This document shows, in pieces, positions 48,088-60,935 of a stretch of 64,000 nt of DNA. Position 1 is the stretch's first letter. Each line of letters begins with the position of its first letter. Source of the stretch: Castor canadensis (taxonomy: Eukaryota > Chordata > Mammalia > Rodentia > Castoridae); contig NC_133397.1 in assembly GCF_047511655.1 (NCBI RefSeq), positions 125,324,308 to 125,388,307 of the forward strand, written 5' to 3'. The notes under the pieces are model-generated. The model saw nothing but the letters and a program-made list of their open reading frames with translations, did not search any database and was not told the DNA's origin. The position numbers were made by a program, and so were the translations under genes.

Positions 48088-50470
48088 AAACTTTGTTTCA
48101 GTGGGAATCACTGGGTCCCCCTTCTCAGAGGAGACACATCCAGCTACCTGGTTGCTATGGCCTCAGAGTGGGGAGATCTGCCATCCCCAGATCAACAATG
48201 AACCCAAGGTTGAGAGTCACTCAGCAACTCGGGGAAGGGCGCTTATAGCAAGCACCTCAGTGTCCAGGGCCAGGGCAACTCTGCACAGACCAATGCAAGG
48301 ATATTTCTTTGGTGGCCGGGTCATCCTGGAGGCTGTGGGTGTGACTGGGACTTGTCTCAGACACAAAGCATGTGCTGACTTTGGAGAAAAAGAAAGCACT
48401 TTCAGTAAAATGCAAGAACCCTTTAGTACTGGGGGTGGGGGTGTTGAACTTTTCCCTGGGGAAATAGACACAACTGAAGTTAAGGGATGGGTAACAAAAA
48501 TTCAGTTGCAAAGAGGGAGACTCACAAGAGAACAGATGCACCATCCACCAGTCCACCAGATAGCCCTCTTGGTATGATTTAAAAAGATTTTTCTGAGAGT
48601 GCACTGTAATTTTTTTTTTTTTTTTTGCTTGTATGTCAATTTGTCTAGAGCATTGGGCAAAATTTAATTTGCCCCTGTAATTCCAGCTGATCTTATGCAT
48701 GGTCAAATTGACATTTTTTTTCTGGCATGCTTAATTTGTGAAAGTTTTGAGTGTGTGTATATTTAAACATCTTGAAAATGGTTCTTAAACTGCTGTTATA
48801 AGATTAATGTGATATTCAAGGTAAGAAAAAACCAGGGTGTTTGTGTTCAAGATCTCTGTTATAAACTGCTTAAGCTTTTTATATATGAATATATAAATAT
48901 CTTAAAGATGGTTCTTATTATAGAGTCAGTGTGAAAAATTGTCGTTTTTACTCTATTCTGCTACTTTTAAGAAAACCAGTTTTCAAACTTATTTCAATCA
49001 GGTCTCACTAGGATTCAGGAATTCCATGGTTAACACTCTGGCTCAGACCAGGGGAGAAAAAAGAAGAAAGAAAAGGGGGACCACAGCCTGCAGTGGGAAT
49101 CTTAGAATTTGAGTAGTTAAAGAAATGACCTTAGCCTGTTTCATTCTGTGATAAATAAAATCTGGGATTTAATTCTTTCTTATAATACATGGGTCTATTA
49201 ACAAATGGGTCTTCTATAAATTGTTTAATACAAAAAATAATTTTAAGGTTGCTTTTTTCTGTTTTTTTTTCATGCAAATGTAAGGGTCAAAGTTAAAAGG
49301 TTTTATGAGTTATTACAAAAATATGTAAAAGGTATTAAGGATATGATTTTTTAAAACAAAAGGTTGAAATACTTTTAAAAAACAAAAGGCTTATATAAAA
49401 AAAGGTTTGTTCTCACAATTGTCTTAAAATAAAAAAGGAAAGATAAAGACAAACTCCCCCAGGGGGTACAGAGTAAGTTGTCATATAAAAATGGAGTTTA
49501 TAAATGCTTATGTAAGTGATTTCATTGACTAAAATCTAAGAGTTACATTAAAGGTTTTATAAGGTCAAAATTTGATGTACTGATTTTAAACTAAAACTTA
49601 ATATTCTAAGCTCATAAACACAAGGCTGTCTTAAAAATATTGTTTTGTTCTTGATAACATTTACAAAAAACCCCTGTCTTAAAAAAGCTTTTTGTTTTGT
49701 CAAGATAACTGTCTGGAATGTTTGGTGCTACAGGTTGATCCAAAAATGTATCGAGACAAGAGTTCATTAAAATAGAGGCAGGAGGCAGCGGAGCACAGGG
49801 AGTGCTGCTGCACTGATATGAGGGTTGGACAGATTTACTTATGTAAAGTAAAGTAAAAACAAAGCCAGAGTGCATATTCCCAATAGGATAAAGGGAAAAC
49901 TCAAAAAGGAGCATAGACTGGAGGTCTTGAGATCTCAAGCTTTTATTGGAGTCAACAGAGTGGAGGTGTTAGTCCTACTTTTACCAGATGTCATGCAGAG
50001 GGAATTTTTGATCAGGGATGGCCAGGCCTGTTATCTTAGGAGGGCTCCATTGACTACAGGTTGGTGGGAACCTGTGTATGTCATGAGCCATCTGTTAATG
50101 TCAACAATCTGGGATGTGATCCCTTGCCAACATCTTAGCCATGGTTCTTGGCCTTTAGGTTCCCTAATTCCACACTTAGTCTCTATAAATATTTACCTAT
50201 GTTCTCTGGTGATTTTTGTCAGGGTTTTGACTACTGAGGTAACTGAGTCATAACTAAATAAAAGTTCATTTAAAAGTTAGTTTATGTAAAATCTTCTAGA
50301 TGACCTCATAATTATGGTTAAACAACTATTGTCTGGGGTGATTCAAATGTAGTCAATACCCTATATGTATCTGTGACTGGGCAATTTGGGGTCACTTATA
50401 TTGTTCCCCCCCCACAAAAAAAAAGTGATGGAAAAATCTAAGGTTTTACTTCAAGAGTAACAACTAAACT

Positions 50471-50732
50471 TGTTCTCCCTGTTTTAAGGTCCCCCTTAAC
50501 CCATGTGCCCCCTTTTCTAAGTAACCATTCTTGAAGATTGCGAACCCAAACTAGTCCATCAGAGTCAGGGGCAAAGAGATAAAAACTGAGCTAACTCCCT
50601 TCTCAGTGTGTTCTGCCTATTAGACTCTGGTCTGTGGCTACACCCTTCTGCAGAAGTAAAACTTCTCTTTTTGTCTTGCTGAGCGACTCCCAAGTGTTTC
50701 TTTGATCATCTTTGGGAATGGCATTTCTAACA
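50471..50732 (+). repeat. Right LTR (262 bp)
   Basis: Same ends and internal blocks as the left LTR, with 'gagataaaaactgagc' offering a TATA-like box. The bases just upstream do not form a convincing polypurine tract. Confidence 0.85.
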
Positions 50733-53199
50733 TGATGAAGACCAGTGAAGTGTGTAGGAGCATGAATATATTTAGAAAGTAAAATAAAAAAGAATTGGGA
50801 GTTAAATTTATGTATGTCTTTAGTTATTGATAGGATCAACTGAGTGGAAATAGTGAATTCAATTTGGGATCTTTTGAGGTCTTGTGCCTTTGGGTCATTC
50901 TGTATAGAAATAAAATTTATAATCCAGTAAAGTGTCCACCATAGAGATTTTTTGAAACATCAGGACATATGTGGGCAATGAAAAGCCTGTAGATAGGATT
51001 TCCTAGGAAGAGTAGGTAGTAGAGTGGGAAGAGGGTAGAGATCAGGTTTTTGGAATTGGGTGGGGGGGGCGTTAGAGCAAGGCAAGTAAAACACTAGCCC
51101 CTTTTAGGTGCTATCAAAAGACCCAGTAATCAAGATGAATAACTGTGAAATCAAATGAAAATAAAATGTTTTGCCTTGGACTCTGATATGGCTCAGAATG
51201 GCACTGAATCCAGTCTGGAAAGCGCAGCCAGAGATGAGCCTTTATAGGCGAGATAAGACCACAAGAGCACTGTGGAAGTGTTCTTACAACGAAGGGGAGA
51301 TTAATATGGTTTTTTCTAATGCATGATTTCTTATGTTCAAATGTAGTTAACTTTTGTACTTCTGGAAGTTATCCTTACTATCTGCTCTGTGGATCCATGT
51401 ATCCTTTTCAAGTTTACATGACCAACATAGGATGAATCCTCCTCAATTCTTAAAGTTCTCACTGAATTCCATTCATTTTTGAATGGATAGCCAGCTACTT
51501 GGTTTTGTTAAATTCAGTATAGAATGCAGGTCCCAATATTGTTATTTCAAATTCACTATCAGGCGTCATCTGTGTCAGGTACAAAACTAAATGGACTTCT
51601 GACCAGATTCACAGTGAGAAGACATTCCCTGTAACCTTCTTGCCTTTCTCTGCACCATTATTTTAAAATAATTTCTCAAGCCAGAACTTGCCTGGTCTGG
51701 ATCATTGACAGTAGTTTTCTTGCAAAAATAAATTCAATGCTTGAGTTTCTGAAATTAAAAAAAAAGAATGTAACCAAGATTTTTTTCAGTGTAATATCTT
51801 CTTCAATTGTTGAAAAAATTTAAAGTTGATGAACAGAATACAAATATCTGAGGAATGCAGGTAGTATTACCTCTTTGATTTTCCTCTAACTGAACTGACA
51901 TTCTATTTTTAGCAGTCTCTGAGAATAGAAACTTCTCTCTCTTACTTGTAGGATTCCTGGTCCTCTGCTTTTCTCCTCACTCCTCTTTATTCTGGGGGGA
52001 TTGCTGATATAAGCACTAAGGAAGATAGTGGCAAGAGTGAGGTAGGTCCAGCTAATTTCACATATCGTCTTTCCACTAACAGCCAGTTGGGAGCTTTGGG
52101 GTCATCCTTTAGTCACATTTACCTGATTCTGTCCTGTTCCCAACTTCTCTACTGCTCATAGTCTCTTGAGCTTGTGACAGTTTTTCTGATGTTCAGCTCA
52201 CCATTGGAGCTCAGGAAACTCTGTGGTTTGCTCATCTCCCTCAGGGCTTCAGCAGGTTATTATATCACAGGTTCCCCATCTTGCAATTTCCATATACCTG
52301 GGTGGAGTTTGCCAGATTTCTGTGAATGACCTGTATTTCTGGGCACTGGTCCTTTTCCTCCAGGATTTACCACTCTCTCTGCATCCTTCACTAGCCGTCT
52401 TGTCCTCTCTTGTCTCTTCATCCTTAAAATATTCATATACTGTAGATGGGAAGCTAGAAAGTAGAGAAAAAAAAATACTTCTAAGTCATCACACATTTCC
52501 TCTTAAATCTGCTGTCAATCATTCATGTTCTCTCACTTTTCCTGAAACCTTGACTTTTGGAATCCTAAACCCAGTAGACACCCACGGTTTCTCCACATTT
52601 TGCAGTTTCATCCTTTCCTTCGAGAACTGAAGCTCCAAATGCCTCATTGCATACTTGGTATGAATTTCTGGGAGGGGTGGCAGATTATGGAAAACTACCA
52701 CCCCTCCATACAGCCTGATTCTGTGTTTTAATTGAACAGTAGTGGTGATTATCTCCTGCCATCTCTCCAGCAAGTTCTCAAGTGGAGTCTGGTGGTGTAT
52801 GGGAAGATGGGGTGAGAGGTGTTATAAAACGGAGGGTCAGGCAAGGCCATAGGAAACTGGGGAAGGATCTGCATGGCTTTGAGAGTGAGCACCAATTTAA
52901 TTTTGTGCCATAATTGTCTCACACGTCTCTCCTTATTACCGGCTCTGAACTTGGCTGCCATACAAAGGGCTTCCATTGTACTGGAGATACCAGCCAGCTT
53001 CAGGACCGAGGGATGTCCCTAGGCATGATTAAACTGTAAGATCAAAGTAGGGACCCAGGTGGATTTGGGTGGCAGAGGTGGCTGTGGCACTGCTGGCTGG
53101 CCGCATGAGCTTCCCTGATCATTACTTAACTTTCCAAGCCTCTGCGCTTACTGGTAAATCTTGTGGGACTGTTGCTCCAGAGTGCTTGTACTGCTTATA
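50733..53199. other. Intron 2 stretch, GC-richer and unassigned
   Basis: No recognised repeat family. The part at 52200-53150 is richer in GC, with open frames on the minus strand at 52749-52976 and 52519-52773 in different frames. I cannot relate them to any protein, so a decayed retrocopy or chance are both possible. Confidence 0.35.
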
Positions 53200-53645
53200 G
53201 TTTATTTATTTACTTAGTTTTTCCTTGACTGAGTCTTTTTTTAGTGCATGTTAATTGTATTCACAGTGGTATTTCACACATGCATATACTGAGCTTTGAT
53301 CAGATTAGCCCCTCTCATGCGCTCTCTTTTCCCCTTACCCCCTATTTCTCCACAGCTTTCAGCGGGTTTCGTTATGGACACAATAGGTTTCAACATTATT
53401 TACTGCCAGTCATTCTCTTCCTCTCCCATTCTCCCCCACCCTCTTCAAATAGTCCCACAATTTCATTCTAGATGTCACACATGAAAGGAAACATGTGACC
53501 TTTGAGTTTCTGGACCTGGCTCCTTTTGTTTAACATGGTAGTCTTCTGTTCTATCCATTTTCCTGCACACAACATAGGTTTATTCTTTTTTATGGTTAAA
53601 TACTCCATCCTGTATAAATACCACATTTATTGCTTACATTTAAAA
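53200..53645 (-). mobile_element. L1 3' UTR fragment
   Basis: 'catgttaattgtattcacag', 'cagctttcagcgggtttcgt', 'ctcccattctcccccaccct' and 'tactccatcctgtataaata' follow the reversed L1 3' UTR. It shares its middle block with 1880-2010. Confidence 0.75.
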
Positions 53646-53949
53646 ATTATCCTATTACATTTGTTGAGGATATTGCAGTGAATTAGATAAATGAACGTTG
53701 TTTTGAAATAAGTATATTTTAGGTGAATATTGCTGGATAATCTCTACTACTTATGAATTTAGCAATTAAACTGTGTGTGTGTGTTTTAGGATAGTCACTA
53801 AGTGGACAAACTAACACTAAAGAAAATGCAAGTTTAAAACTTCAGCTTGAGGAAAAATATACTATGAAATGTGACTACCTAGAAATTCTCTTATTAGTGT
53901 ATAAAGCAGTGAGTCTCAATCTTGCCTTGTGGTTATATCTGTTTGTCTG

Positions 53950-53980
53950 CCTATCATCTATCTATCTATCATCTATCTTC
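53950..53980 (+). repeat. (ATCT)n microsatellite
   Basis: Short run of ATCT units with one interruption. Confidence 0.85.
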
Positions 53981-55499
53981 TTATGGTTTTGAAATTGAGG
54001 TGTGGTCCTCCACTTTATGGATTTTGACACAAAAGTATTTATTTAAAAATAGGAACAAGCTACTGGGAACACATTTCAGTCGAAGTTTTAAAGTCTAGTT
54101 ATGGGTTTCAAAAATAGAACTTGGGCAATCTCATTAGGACTGTCGTGGTTACTGCATTCCCTGACACAGTGTCAGTGGATATCTATGTGTTTATTGACAA
54201 CTAAATCAATATCTCCATCTAAGATCCCATTTGCATCAAGATTCCTGTGAAGACATTTCCACTTGCATATAATATTGGTCTCCTAATACTATTATGTCTA
54301 AACTAAGTTACTCAAATCCACTACCTCCCTTTGCTTCTGCTGTGCTGGGACAACTTTGTCACACAAACAAGAAACCTTGGGACCCTTCTTGACCCCAAAA
54401 TAACAGTCTAACATGGTGAAAAAAAGTCTGAAACTTAAAACTTTAAGATACAGTTATATGATATTTTTGTCGATTAATTTGTCATTTCTCTATGGGACCA
54501 TGCATCAGTATGGCACTGTTTAGTTTGTCACATTTACCACTTTCATCTCTTCTAAGACATATTTTCCTAGTTAAATATCTCTAGAATTAGGATTTATCTC
54601 ACAGCTGATGGGATTGGAAAGTACCCCATCAGTTTATTTGCAGGACTTTTGTTGTTTTTAGTAGTATATTGTTGACTCTATAAAAAAGCATATATGAGGG
54701 AAGGTAGAAAATATTTTGATGAAAGTAAATATTCACCAGTTTTTTATTGATGGGGAGGGTAGATGTGATGGGTTCTTTAGCACTGGAAATACATGGAAAG
54801 GAACTTATCAAAAATAAAAAGAAATATCCATGAACAGTTCTGATACTAACTACAAATTGCAATTCAGCGTAGAGGGGATAATTTCCTCTTTCTACTTCCA
54901 GAATAAAAAGGAGTTCTTCTGATAGTCTGAATCACATCATTTTAATTTAATAATTATTTTAACTCAAAATTGATAAACAGTTGAATAGACTGGTCAGTTT
55001 GCTTATGGCATCTTGATTTGACAAAATTGTGTATCCAGTTCTGCTAGTGAATTACATGAGGGTGAATGGTATCAATTTTCATGATCTCTAATACATGTAT
55101 TTCTCCATCCTTATAAATTTACAGCATACTTAATATATATAAGGCATTTTTGAGTGTTTGAAAAAATGTCTCATGTAGATTATGTCTCACAACTTAATTT
55201 CATATATATTCTCTCCATCTCTATCCTGAGGATTAAGTCCATTTTACTTATGTTTTCTAAGTTCTAAGATTTAGTGACTATGTGTCAAGCAAGGTTCAAC
55301 TGTGTGACACAATGCTACACTCTCTAACAGCATCTTTCGTAAAAATGGTGGCAAGGATGGTAAAAGCCGTGAGTGTGACTGATCCTGAGCTAAACTCTAC
55401 AGTGATAACTAAATTAATTGACCAACCACTCTACGGAGAAAATATCATTTCATGCATTTTCTCTTTATACTTCCCTTTATTTTTCTTCACGGAACAATT
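53981..55499. other. Intron 2 stretch with no confident feature
   Basis: AT-rich intronic DNA. The frame at 55282-55566 has no recognisable domain. Confidence 0.45.
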
Positions 55500-55665
55500 A
55501 CCATCTAACATGTTATGCCTCACAATATTCTTGTTTTATTTACAATGTCTCATTATTAGAATATAAGTTTACAAGGATCTGTTTTGTTCACAACTGAAAC
55601 CTTAGCTCTGGATCAGTGCCAGACACAGAGTCAGTGCTTAGTGAGTAATAACTGATTGAGTGGAT
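55500..55665 (+). mobile_element. L2 LINE 3' end
   Basis: 'tcattattagaatataagtt', 'aaggatctgttttgttcac' and 'cagtgccagacacagagtca' lie in the L2 3' order. Confidence 0.7.
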
Positions 55666-55797
55666 ATTTATTGAAATTTCGTATATGTCACTCGTCATTT
55701 TTGGTTCTGAGACTACAATTGTGTTCTTATGGATGGTAGATTTGGGTGGGTCTGAATTATTATTGTTATTTTAATAATTACTACAATTATCTTTTAA

Positions 55798-55890
55798 TGG
55801 GAAAAATGAAGCTTGGAGCAGATAATTGAATTGTTCATTGTCACATATGTCCTAAGTAATAAAGTTAGTACTACTAACTCTATAATTATT
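55798..55890 (-). mobile_element. MIR SINE fragment
   Basis: 'gggaaaaatgaagcttggag' and 'gaattgttcattgtcacata' resemble the reversed MIR 3' half. Confidence 0.6.
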
Positions 55891-56156
55891 TTACACATAT
55901 ATAAAAATTTTCTCTTGGTTTCTTTTTTTGTACTGAAAGTTCATTATGAAGGAATACACTTTTAATAGACGAAGTGCCTTGTCTCTTTGGTAGAAATGAC
56001 AATATTATAATAAAGTTTAGTAGAATAGAGACACTTTCATAGATGAAAGTGGGTCGTCTCACAAAGAGAGATCAAGAATGACCTCTTGACCTCCTTTTGA
56101 AGATATTTTTATGTAATAAGTCTTATCCACCTGGATTTCTTCAAGAGTAGAAAATC

Positions 56157-56363
56157 TGGGCACTGGTGGCTCAGACCTCTAATCCTACCTACTTGAGAGG
56201 CTGAGATCAGGAGGATTGTGGCTCAAGGCCAGCCCAGAAAAATAGTTTGTGAGACCCCATCGCAAAATAGTAGGTCATAGCAAAATGGAGGTGTGGCTCA
56301 AGCAATAGAGTGCCTGCCTTAAAATCACAAAGCCCTGAGTTCAAATCCCAGTCTACTGTGAAA
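56157..56363 (+). mobile_element. Dimeric B1/tRNA SINE
   Basis: 'ggcactggtggctcagacct', 'gctgagatcaggaggattgt' and 'aagccctgagttcaaatccc' cover both halves. The poly-A tail has decayed. Confidence 0.93.
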
Positions 56364-57729
56364 TAGCAAAGCATGAAGTTATACATTGGTTTTCACTGTC
56401 TATACATGAAGTATGAAATTTGAAGAGCATCTCTTGAATATTTGGGGGCAATTAATTCATTGCTGGAAAGAAGTTACTTTCCACAGCAATGAACCCTGCT
56501 AAAAATTAATTTATTGTATTACACTTTTCCTTATTCCCATGACACCACTAAAGATTAATTATTTCATCCTTTAAAAAATTGACACAGTACAAATATTGAC
56601 TTGAATCTGAATTTACAAACTTATTATCAGATATTAACAGAAGATCTAATATGTGCCAGCCACTGTGTTAAATGATGGAGAAAGAGATAAAGACTCCTGA
56701 TGTCCTGAAAACTTGCCATCATTCCCACTAGCATTAAACTCAGATTCAGTCATCCTATCATGGGAGCTACAGCTAAAGAAGGTAGCCTGGTTTCAGAATT
56801 CAAGATTGGCCCTCCCAAGAAAGCAGAATTGAAGTTGCAGATGAAGATGAAAGAAGAAAGAGAAAAGAAGAGGGATCCTCTCAGTGTATAAAACATATAT
56901 TGGGAAGACCTGTGAGAGGGCGTGTTGCACCAAAGATTTGAGACAGTTTCATTCCACATGGCTGACATTGTAGAGTGCTAGGGAGTTCAATGGGATAGTG
57001 ATGGTGGTGATGTCAAATAATTACATCTATTGAAAGTTCAAAAAGCTGATGATTTCGCCAAGAGAACTGCATGTGATCTTATTAGATAGGTCTCCTCATT
57101 TCCTGTTTGGTATCAGAGTTTTTTGTCAAAGATGAGCTTCTCTCTTTGGAAGTCTGGGTCTCCTTGGTGTTTCATTCCACACATAGAATGGGATTGTCAG
57201 ATAGTCAGTCTAGAGGCAAATAAATGTAATAAAATGGGAACTGACTAAAAATAAGAAGTGTTAGCCCTTGATGTCCTGAGGCTGTAAGAGAAAGGTTTTG
57301 CTTTCATTATTTATTTCAGACCACTCACAACTTTCTCCACCTCCAGAAGACACACAAACTTATTTGTGATTGTCAGGGTCAGCCCTGCTTTTATTTCTCT
57401 CTCTGTGTCCTATATGCAGCTATTTTTACAGCAAAATTCATGAGCCTAAGTAGCATATGTGTTCATGACTTCTAGTTTGAAATTTATTCTGTAATGGCTA
57501 AGCAGTTGCCTTTTGCTCTTTCTTTTCAGCTTTATTGTTAATCAGAATAGAGTATCTAGTCAGGGTTTACTCTAAACTGGAGGAAACTTTCTCCTAAGTA
57601 AGATGCCTTTCAATTAGCTTTATTTATGAAATAAATAAAACTTTCTTTGAGGTTGGATTTTTGTGAAGGAAGATAGCGGAAGAAGAGGTGAATAGTCAGA
57701 CAGGTCGGTTAAGAGTTTTCAGTTGCTGG

Positions 57730-57835
57730 TGTTGCCATTTTGTACCAGGTGACTTTGGTCAGTTCCTTAATATCTTCCTGCTTCCATTCTTTATCTGTAA
57801 GTGAATAATAGTGCATCTGCCTGATAGATTAACGG
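57730..57835 (+). mobile_element. MIR SINE fragment
   Basis: 'ccaggtgactttggtcagtt' and 'ttctttatctgtaagtgaat' correspond to the MIR core and 3' half. Confidence 0.65.
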
Positions 57836-58094
57836 ACACGGTATGCATATCTGTACCCAAAGCTGTGCCTGTTCTGTGGGTGTTGCTGAATGTCAGTATT
57901 AGCCCTGCTAGCTTGGATGCTCCCAGGTGGGTTTCTGTTACTACATATGTAGGTGCTTCTTGACCTACAGAAGATGCAGAAGAGCAGTATAACAGAAAGA
58001 ACTGGAGGTCGAATCAAAGGCGGGAAACTTAACATGGCAGTGGAAAACAGAGCCTGTCCTCTGCTGCCCAGAAATTTCCTAGAAGTGCATTGCA

Positions 58095-58118
58095 CCCCCC
58101 CACAAACACACACACAAA

Positions 58119-58149
<31 letters not shown>

Positions 58150-58320
58150 GCACACATGCATAGAGATGGCAAGAGATAGAGAGTGGGAAAGACAGATGGA
58201 AGTAAGAGGGACAGAGAGAGAGAGGGAGGTAGAGACAGAAAGAGGTAGATAGAGAGATGGAAAAGATATGCAGAGAGGTAGAGAGATATAGAAAGAGGGA
58301 GAAAGAGGTAGAGAGAGACT
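58095..58320 (+). repeat. (CA)n microsatellite followed by GA-rich tract
   Basis: CA repeats at 58101-58158 pass into about 160 bp of interrupted GAGA/TAGA purine-rich DNA. Together they create false frames rich in Thr-His or Leu-Ser on either strand. Confidence 0.95.
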
Positions 58321-60699
58321 AGATTTTTCTGAGCACCACCTCATGTGCATAAAATGATTTCCCATGAGATCAATTGCTTCCACTTTCTCCAAAAGCATCT
58401 ATGCGATGCCATGGCCTTGGCCAGTTGTCATCACAGACGAGCTCTGCCCTGTCTGGGGGAATTCCACTGGGCTGAAGCCTTCTGCATGAGCTCCTGCAGG
58501 GCTACGGAGTACTAACCTGAAATGTGTTCCCTCTCCCACAGTGGCCCAGGAGTGGAATAGTTCCTCTCAATGTCTGATGTGGGAATTTCTCTGGGGAGAA
58601 GTTGTTCATATAGACTGCATACTATTCCACAAATGTTGAGAGGGATCTAAAAGATCTGGAATCAAATTGGTTTGATTTGTTTACATAGTCATTCTTTGCA
58701 TAATCATAAATATTAAACTGGAATTGTATGATGTATTGTAGATCAATAAGTACTATATAATAAAGCAGATGTGTGTTAAGACTATGTCTATAAAAACAGA
58801 ATATGTATATTTTAAAAGATATTAATGAAGCATATTACTATATTTGCAAATAAGAAATATGTTTGCATATGGGAAAATAGAGTGCTCTGAACAAAAGAAA
58901 TCAGCTAAGTTGTCTTTAGAGCCTAATGGTATATTTTACCTTTACAAAACATTTATTTGGTGCTCATGGCAAATAAATATGCGAGTTTTGCTGTTTTCCA
59001 GAATGGGTACACAATAGCAGCTGTCTTTCTAATCGTTCCCCTATTCAAACACTAATCGGTGGGACCCGTGTAGAATGCTAGATGCCTGAATAGGTAGACA
59101 ATGGCAGCAGCATTTTTAATCACAGTCCTATTCAAGCACTAATGGGAGTGATGATTAAGGGACATTTTAGGGAGCACTTTGACATCTGATCCTTTTGAAC
59201 TGATGTCTGTGCGGCTGCACTATACACAGCTCACTTGTCCAGACTGATTTCCTTAAATAAAGTGCTGTGATTTCCAATGTAGGAAATATTGCATTAGAAT
59301 CTCTTGAAATGATTAGGAATTGAGGCGCTTTTCTTTTAGTTAGGATGTGGTGTGTGCTGTGTACTCACAAAAGTGAGAACATTAATATTGCATGCACTTC
59401 CCTTCATATCAGGGACCATAGAGAAGTAGCACAAAAAAGATCTTCCCGCAGTTATCACTTACACTTGCGTATAAGCTGAAATGTGGATCTCTGGTGTCAT
59501 AGTTCTCCTTCAATGGAGTTTATGAATTTGGAGAGTCTTGGATTTTCAAATAACCTAATCAGGATTAGTACACCCTAACTGCATTGCATTTTCATTTCCT
59601 TTAAACCAGGGTATTTTTAGTGTTGCCTATTTTGAGTTGCTTTAATAAAAAAAAATTGATGTACCTTGTGTACAAGGTCATGTTTGAATCAAAGTCTTTA
59701 GGCAGATGCAGTGGAATCTTTTTCTGTTCTCTCTCAGCATTTCGCATATCTGTTTAGATTTCGCTAATTTGTTCCCTGGAACATTTCATATGATTGATCC
59801 TAAAACTGTATGCATCTACTCAACTTTGGTAGATTAGATCAATGGTTAAAATTTCAACATGAATATTTTAAGATATAGCTCCAAAATCAGTAACTATATG
59901 TAGGTTAACACCTTCTCAAGAGGAAATTTATATTTGCTTTTAGGCAGTTGGGAGAGCACAAAGAGCTCTCCTGTCTTTAGCTCAAAATAGTCCTGTGCCA
60001 AAGTGACATAGTTTGGGATGGGTTTGGGATGGACTCTTATGTACAACCTCTTAGGACTGAGTGCCCTGTATCAGTATGTGTTCTTAGTTACAGGATTCTT
60101 TTCTGTTTCTGTAAGAGACAAATATTTTTGACAATTTCTGGGATAAGTATGACTGTGAATTTCATCTTTGAGGGTATCAGCCCCACATATCCACAGGTTT
60201 ATAGGTTGGGCTCTTGAAATTCCTTCTACCACCTGACTCTGAGTTTGATTCTTGCTAAGTGGATCTGATTGAGAAAACTGACCCAGGCTGCGATAACCAT
60301 ATTTCTTTCCAGAAATTTGAGACAAGAGGTTCACTTTTATTTTGGGCTGTTTGAGCATAGAAAGTGAAAGCTGTTTTCCTTTGAAAAGAAGAAAAAGTGA
60401 GTCTGAAGACAAAGAAGATAGAAGCAAATGCAAGAAAAAACCTGCCTGGGCTTTTCAAGGGGAGAATTTTGCAACTTTGTATATTTTCTAAGATGTTATT
60501 GTATCCTAATAGAGTGTCCTTGAATTCTTTAACTCGGTTACAATATCTAAAGTTGGTTTCACATAAAGACAACCAAAAATATCCTAAGGAGTACACAGGT
60601 AAGTGTCAAGTTCTATTGACTTGGAGAAAGGTGTTTTATGTTTAGGAAAAATGTTAAAATTACAATTAAGTTGTATGAGGCCAAGAAGCCTGATGCATA
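58321..60699. other. Intron 2 stretch, unique-looking, with a duplicated block
   Basis: No recognised repeat. It contains the imperfect duplication at 59006-59151, described separately. Overlapping frames on both strands at 60071-60645 show no domain. Confidence 0.5.
59006..59151 (+). repeat. Imperfect 59-bp direct duplication (offset 87 bp), candidate regulatory element
   Basis: Copies at 59006-59064 and 59093-59151 both read 'ggta.acaat.gcagc' then 'taatc', 'cctattcaa.cactaat' and 'g.g..tga'-like ends, about three quarters identical by eye. Each has two TAAT cores, the usual homeodomain contact. Function is inferred only from the composition. Confidence 0.6.
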
Positions 60700-60935
60700 A
60701 ATGTTTGATGACAGACAGTCCTGCCTGGGCTCATATCTGGTCTCTGCATTAGTTAAGTTGACCTGAGGTACAGGTGTCTGCCTCCACCAGCTAGCTTCAA
60801 TTTATTTCACTGTATAATGAAAATATTGCTAAGTATGGCAATGTAATTAAATTATTGAGGATTAAATGAGCTAATACACTTAAAGACGGTTTACTACAAG
60901 GTCTAATGCATGGTGAAGATTCACTAAATGGTACT
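60700..60935 (+). mobile_element. MIR SINE, long copy
   Basis: 'gtcctgcctgggctcatatc', 'tcaatttatttcactgtata', 'ttgaggattaaatgagctaa' and 'ctaatgcatggtgaagattc' cover the MIR body and tail. Confidence 0.78.

Larger units (their letters stand above)
47805..50732 (+). mobile_element. LTR retrotransposon (endogenous-retrovirus-like), non-coding, two LTRs
   Basis: Two direct copies of one LTR (47805-48067 and 50471-50732) enclose a 2,403-bp interior. Each LTR starts TGTTCTCCCTG and ends TTTCTAACA. They carry matching blocks such as 'gagctaactccc', 'tctcagtgtgttctgcctat' and 'cttgctgagcgactcccaag'. The LTRs differ at roughly 11% by eye, so the insertion is not recent. Directly after the left LTR, a TGG at 48069 begins a sequence that could be a tRNA primer-binding site. 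The interior is AT-rich with no gag, protease, reverse-transcriptase or env motif I can recognise; the 176-codon frame from 48047 to 48577 starts inside the LTR and resembles nothing. It is probably a non-autonomous or internally deleted element. No clear target-site duplication is visible. Confidence 0.82.

Noticed and set aside
48047..48577. 176-codon frame considered as a retroviral gag
   Set aside because: It begins inside the left LTR and shows no gag landmark such as a zinc knuckle, and there is no pol-like sequence after it.
57829..58398. 189-codon minus-strand frame and 99-codon plus-strand frame
   Set aside because: Most of both is made by the CA/GA simple repeats; no domain or conserved flank.
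60071..60645. Overlapping 82-120-codon frames on both strands
   Set aside because: Different frames overlap on both strands and none shows a recognisable domain; no splice or promoter context was seen.
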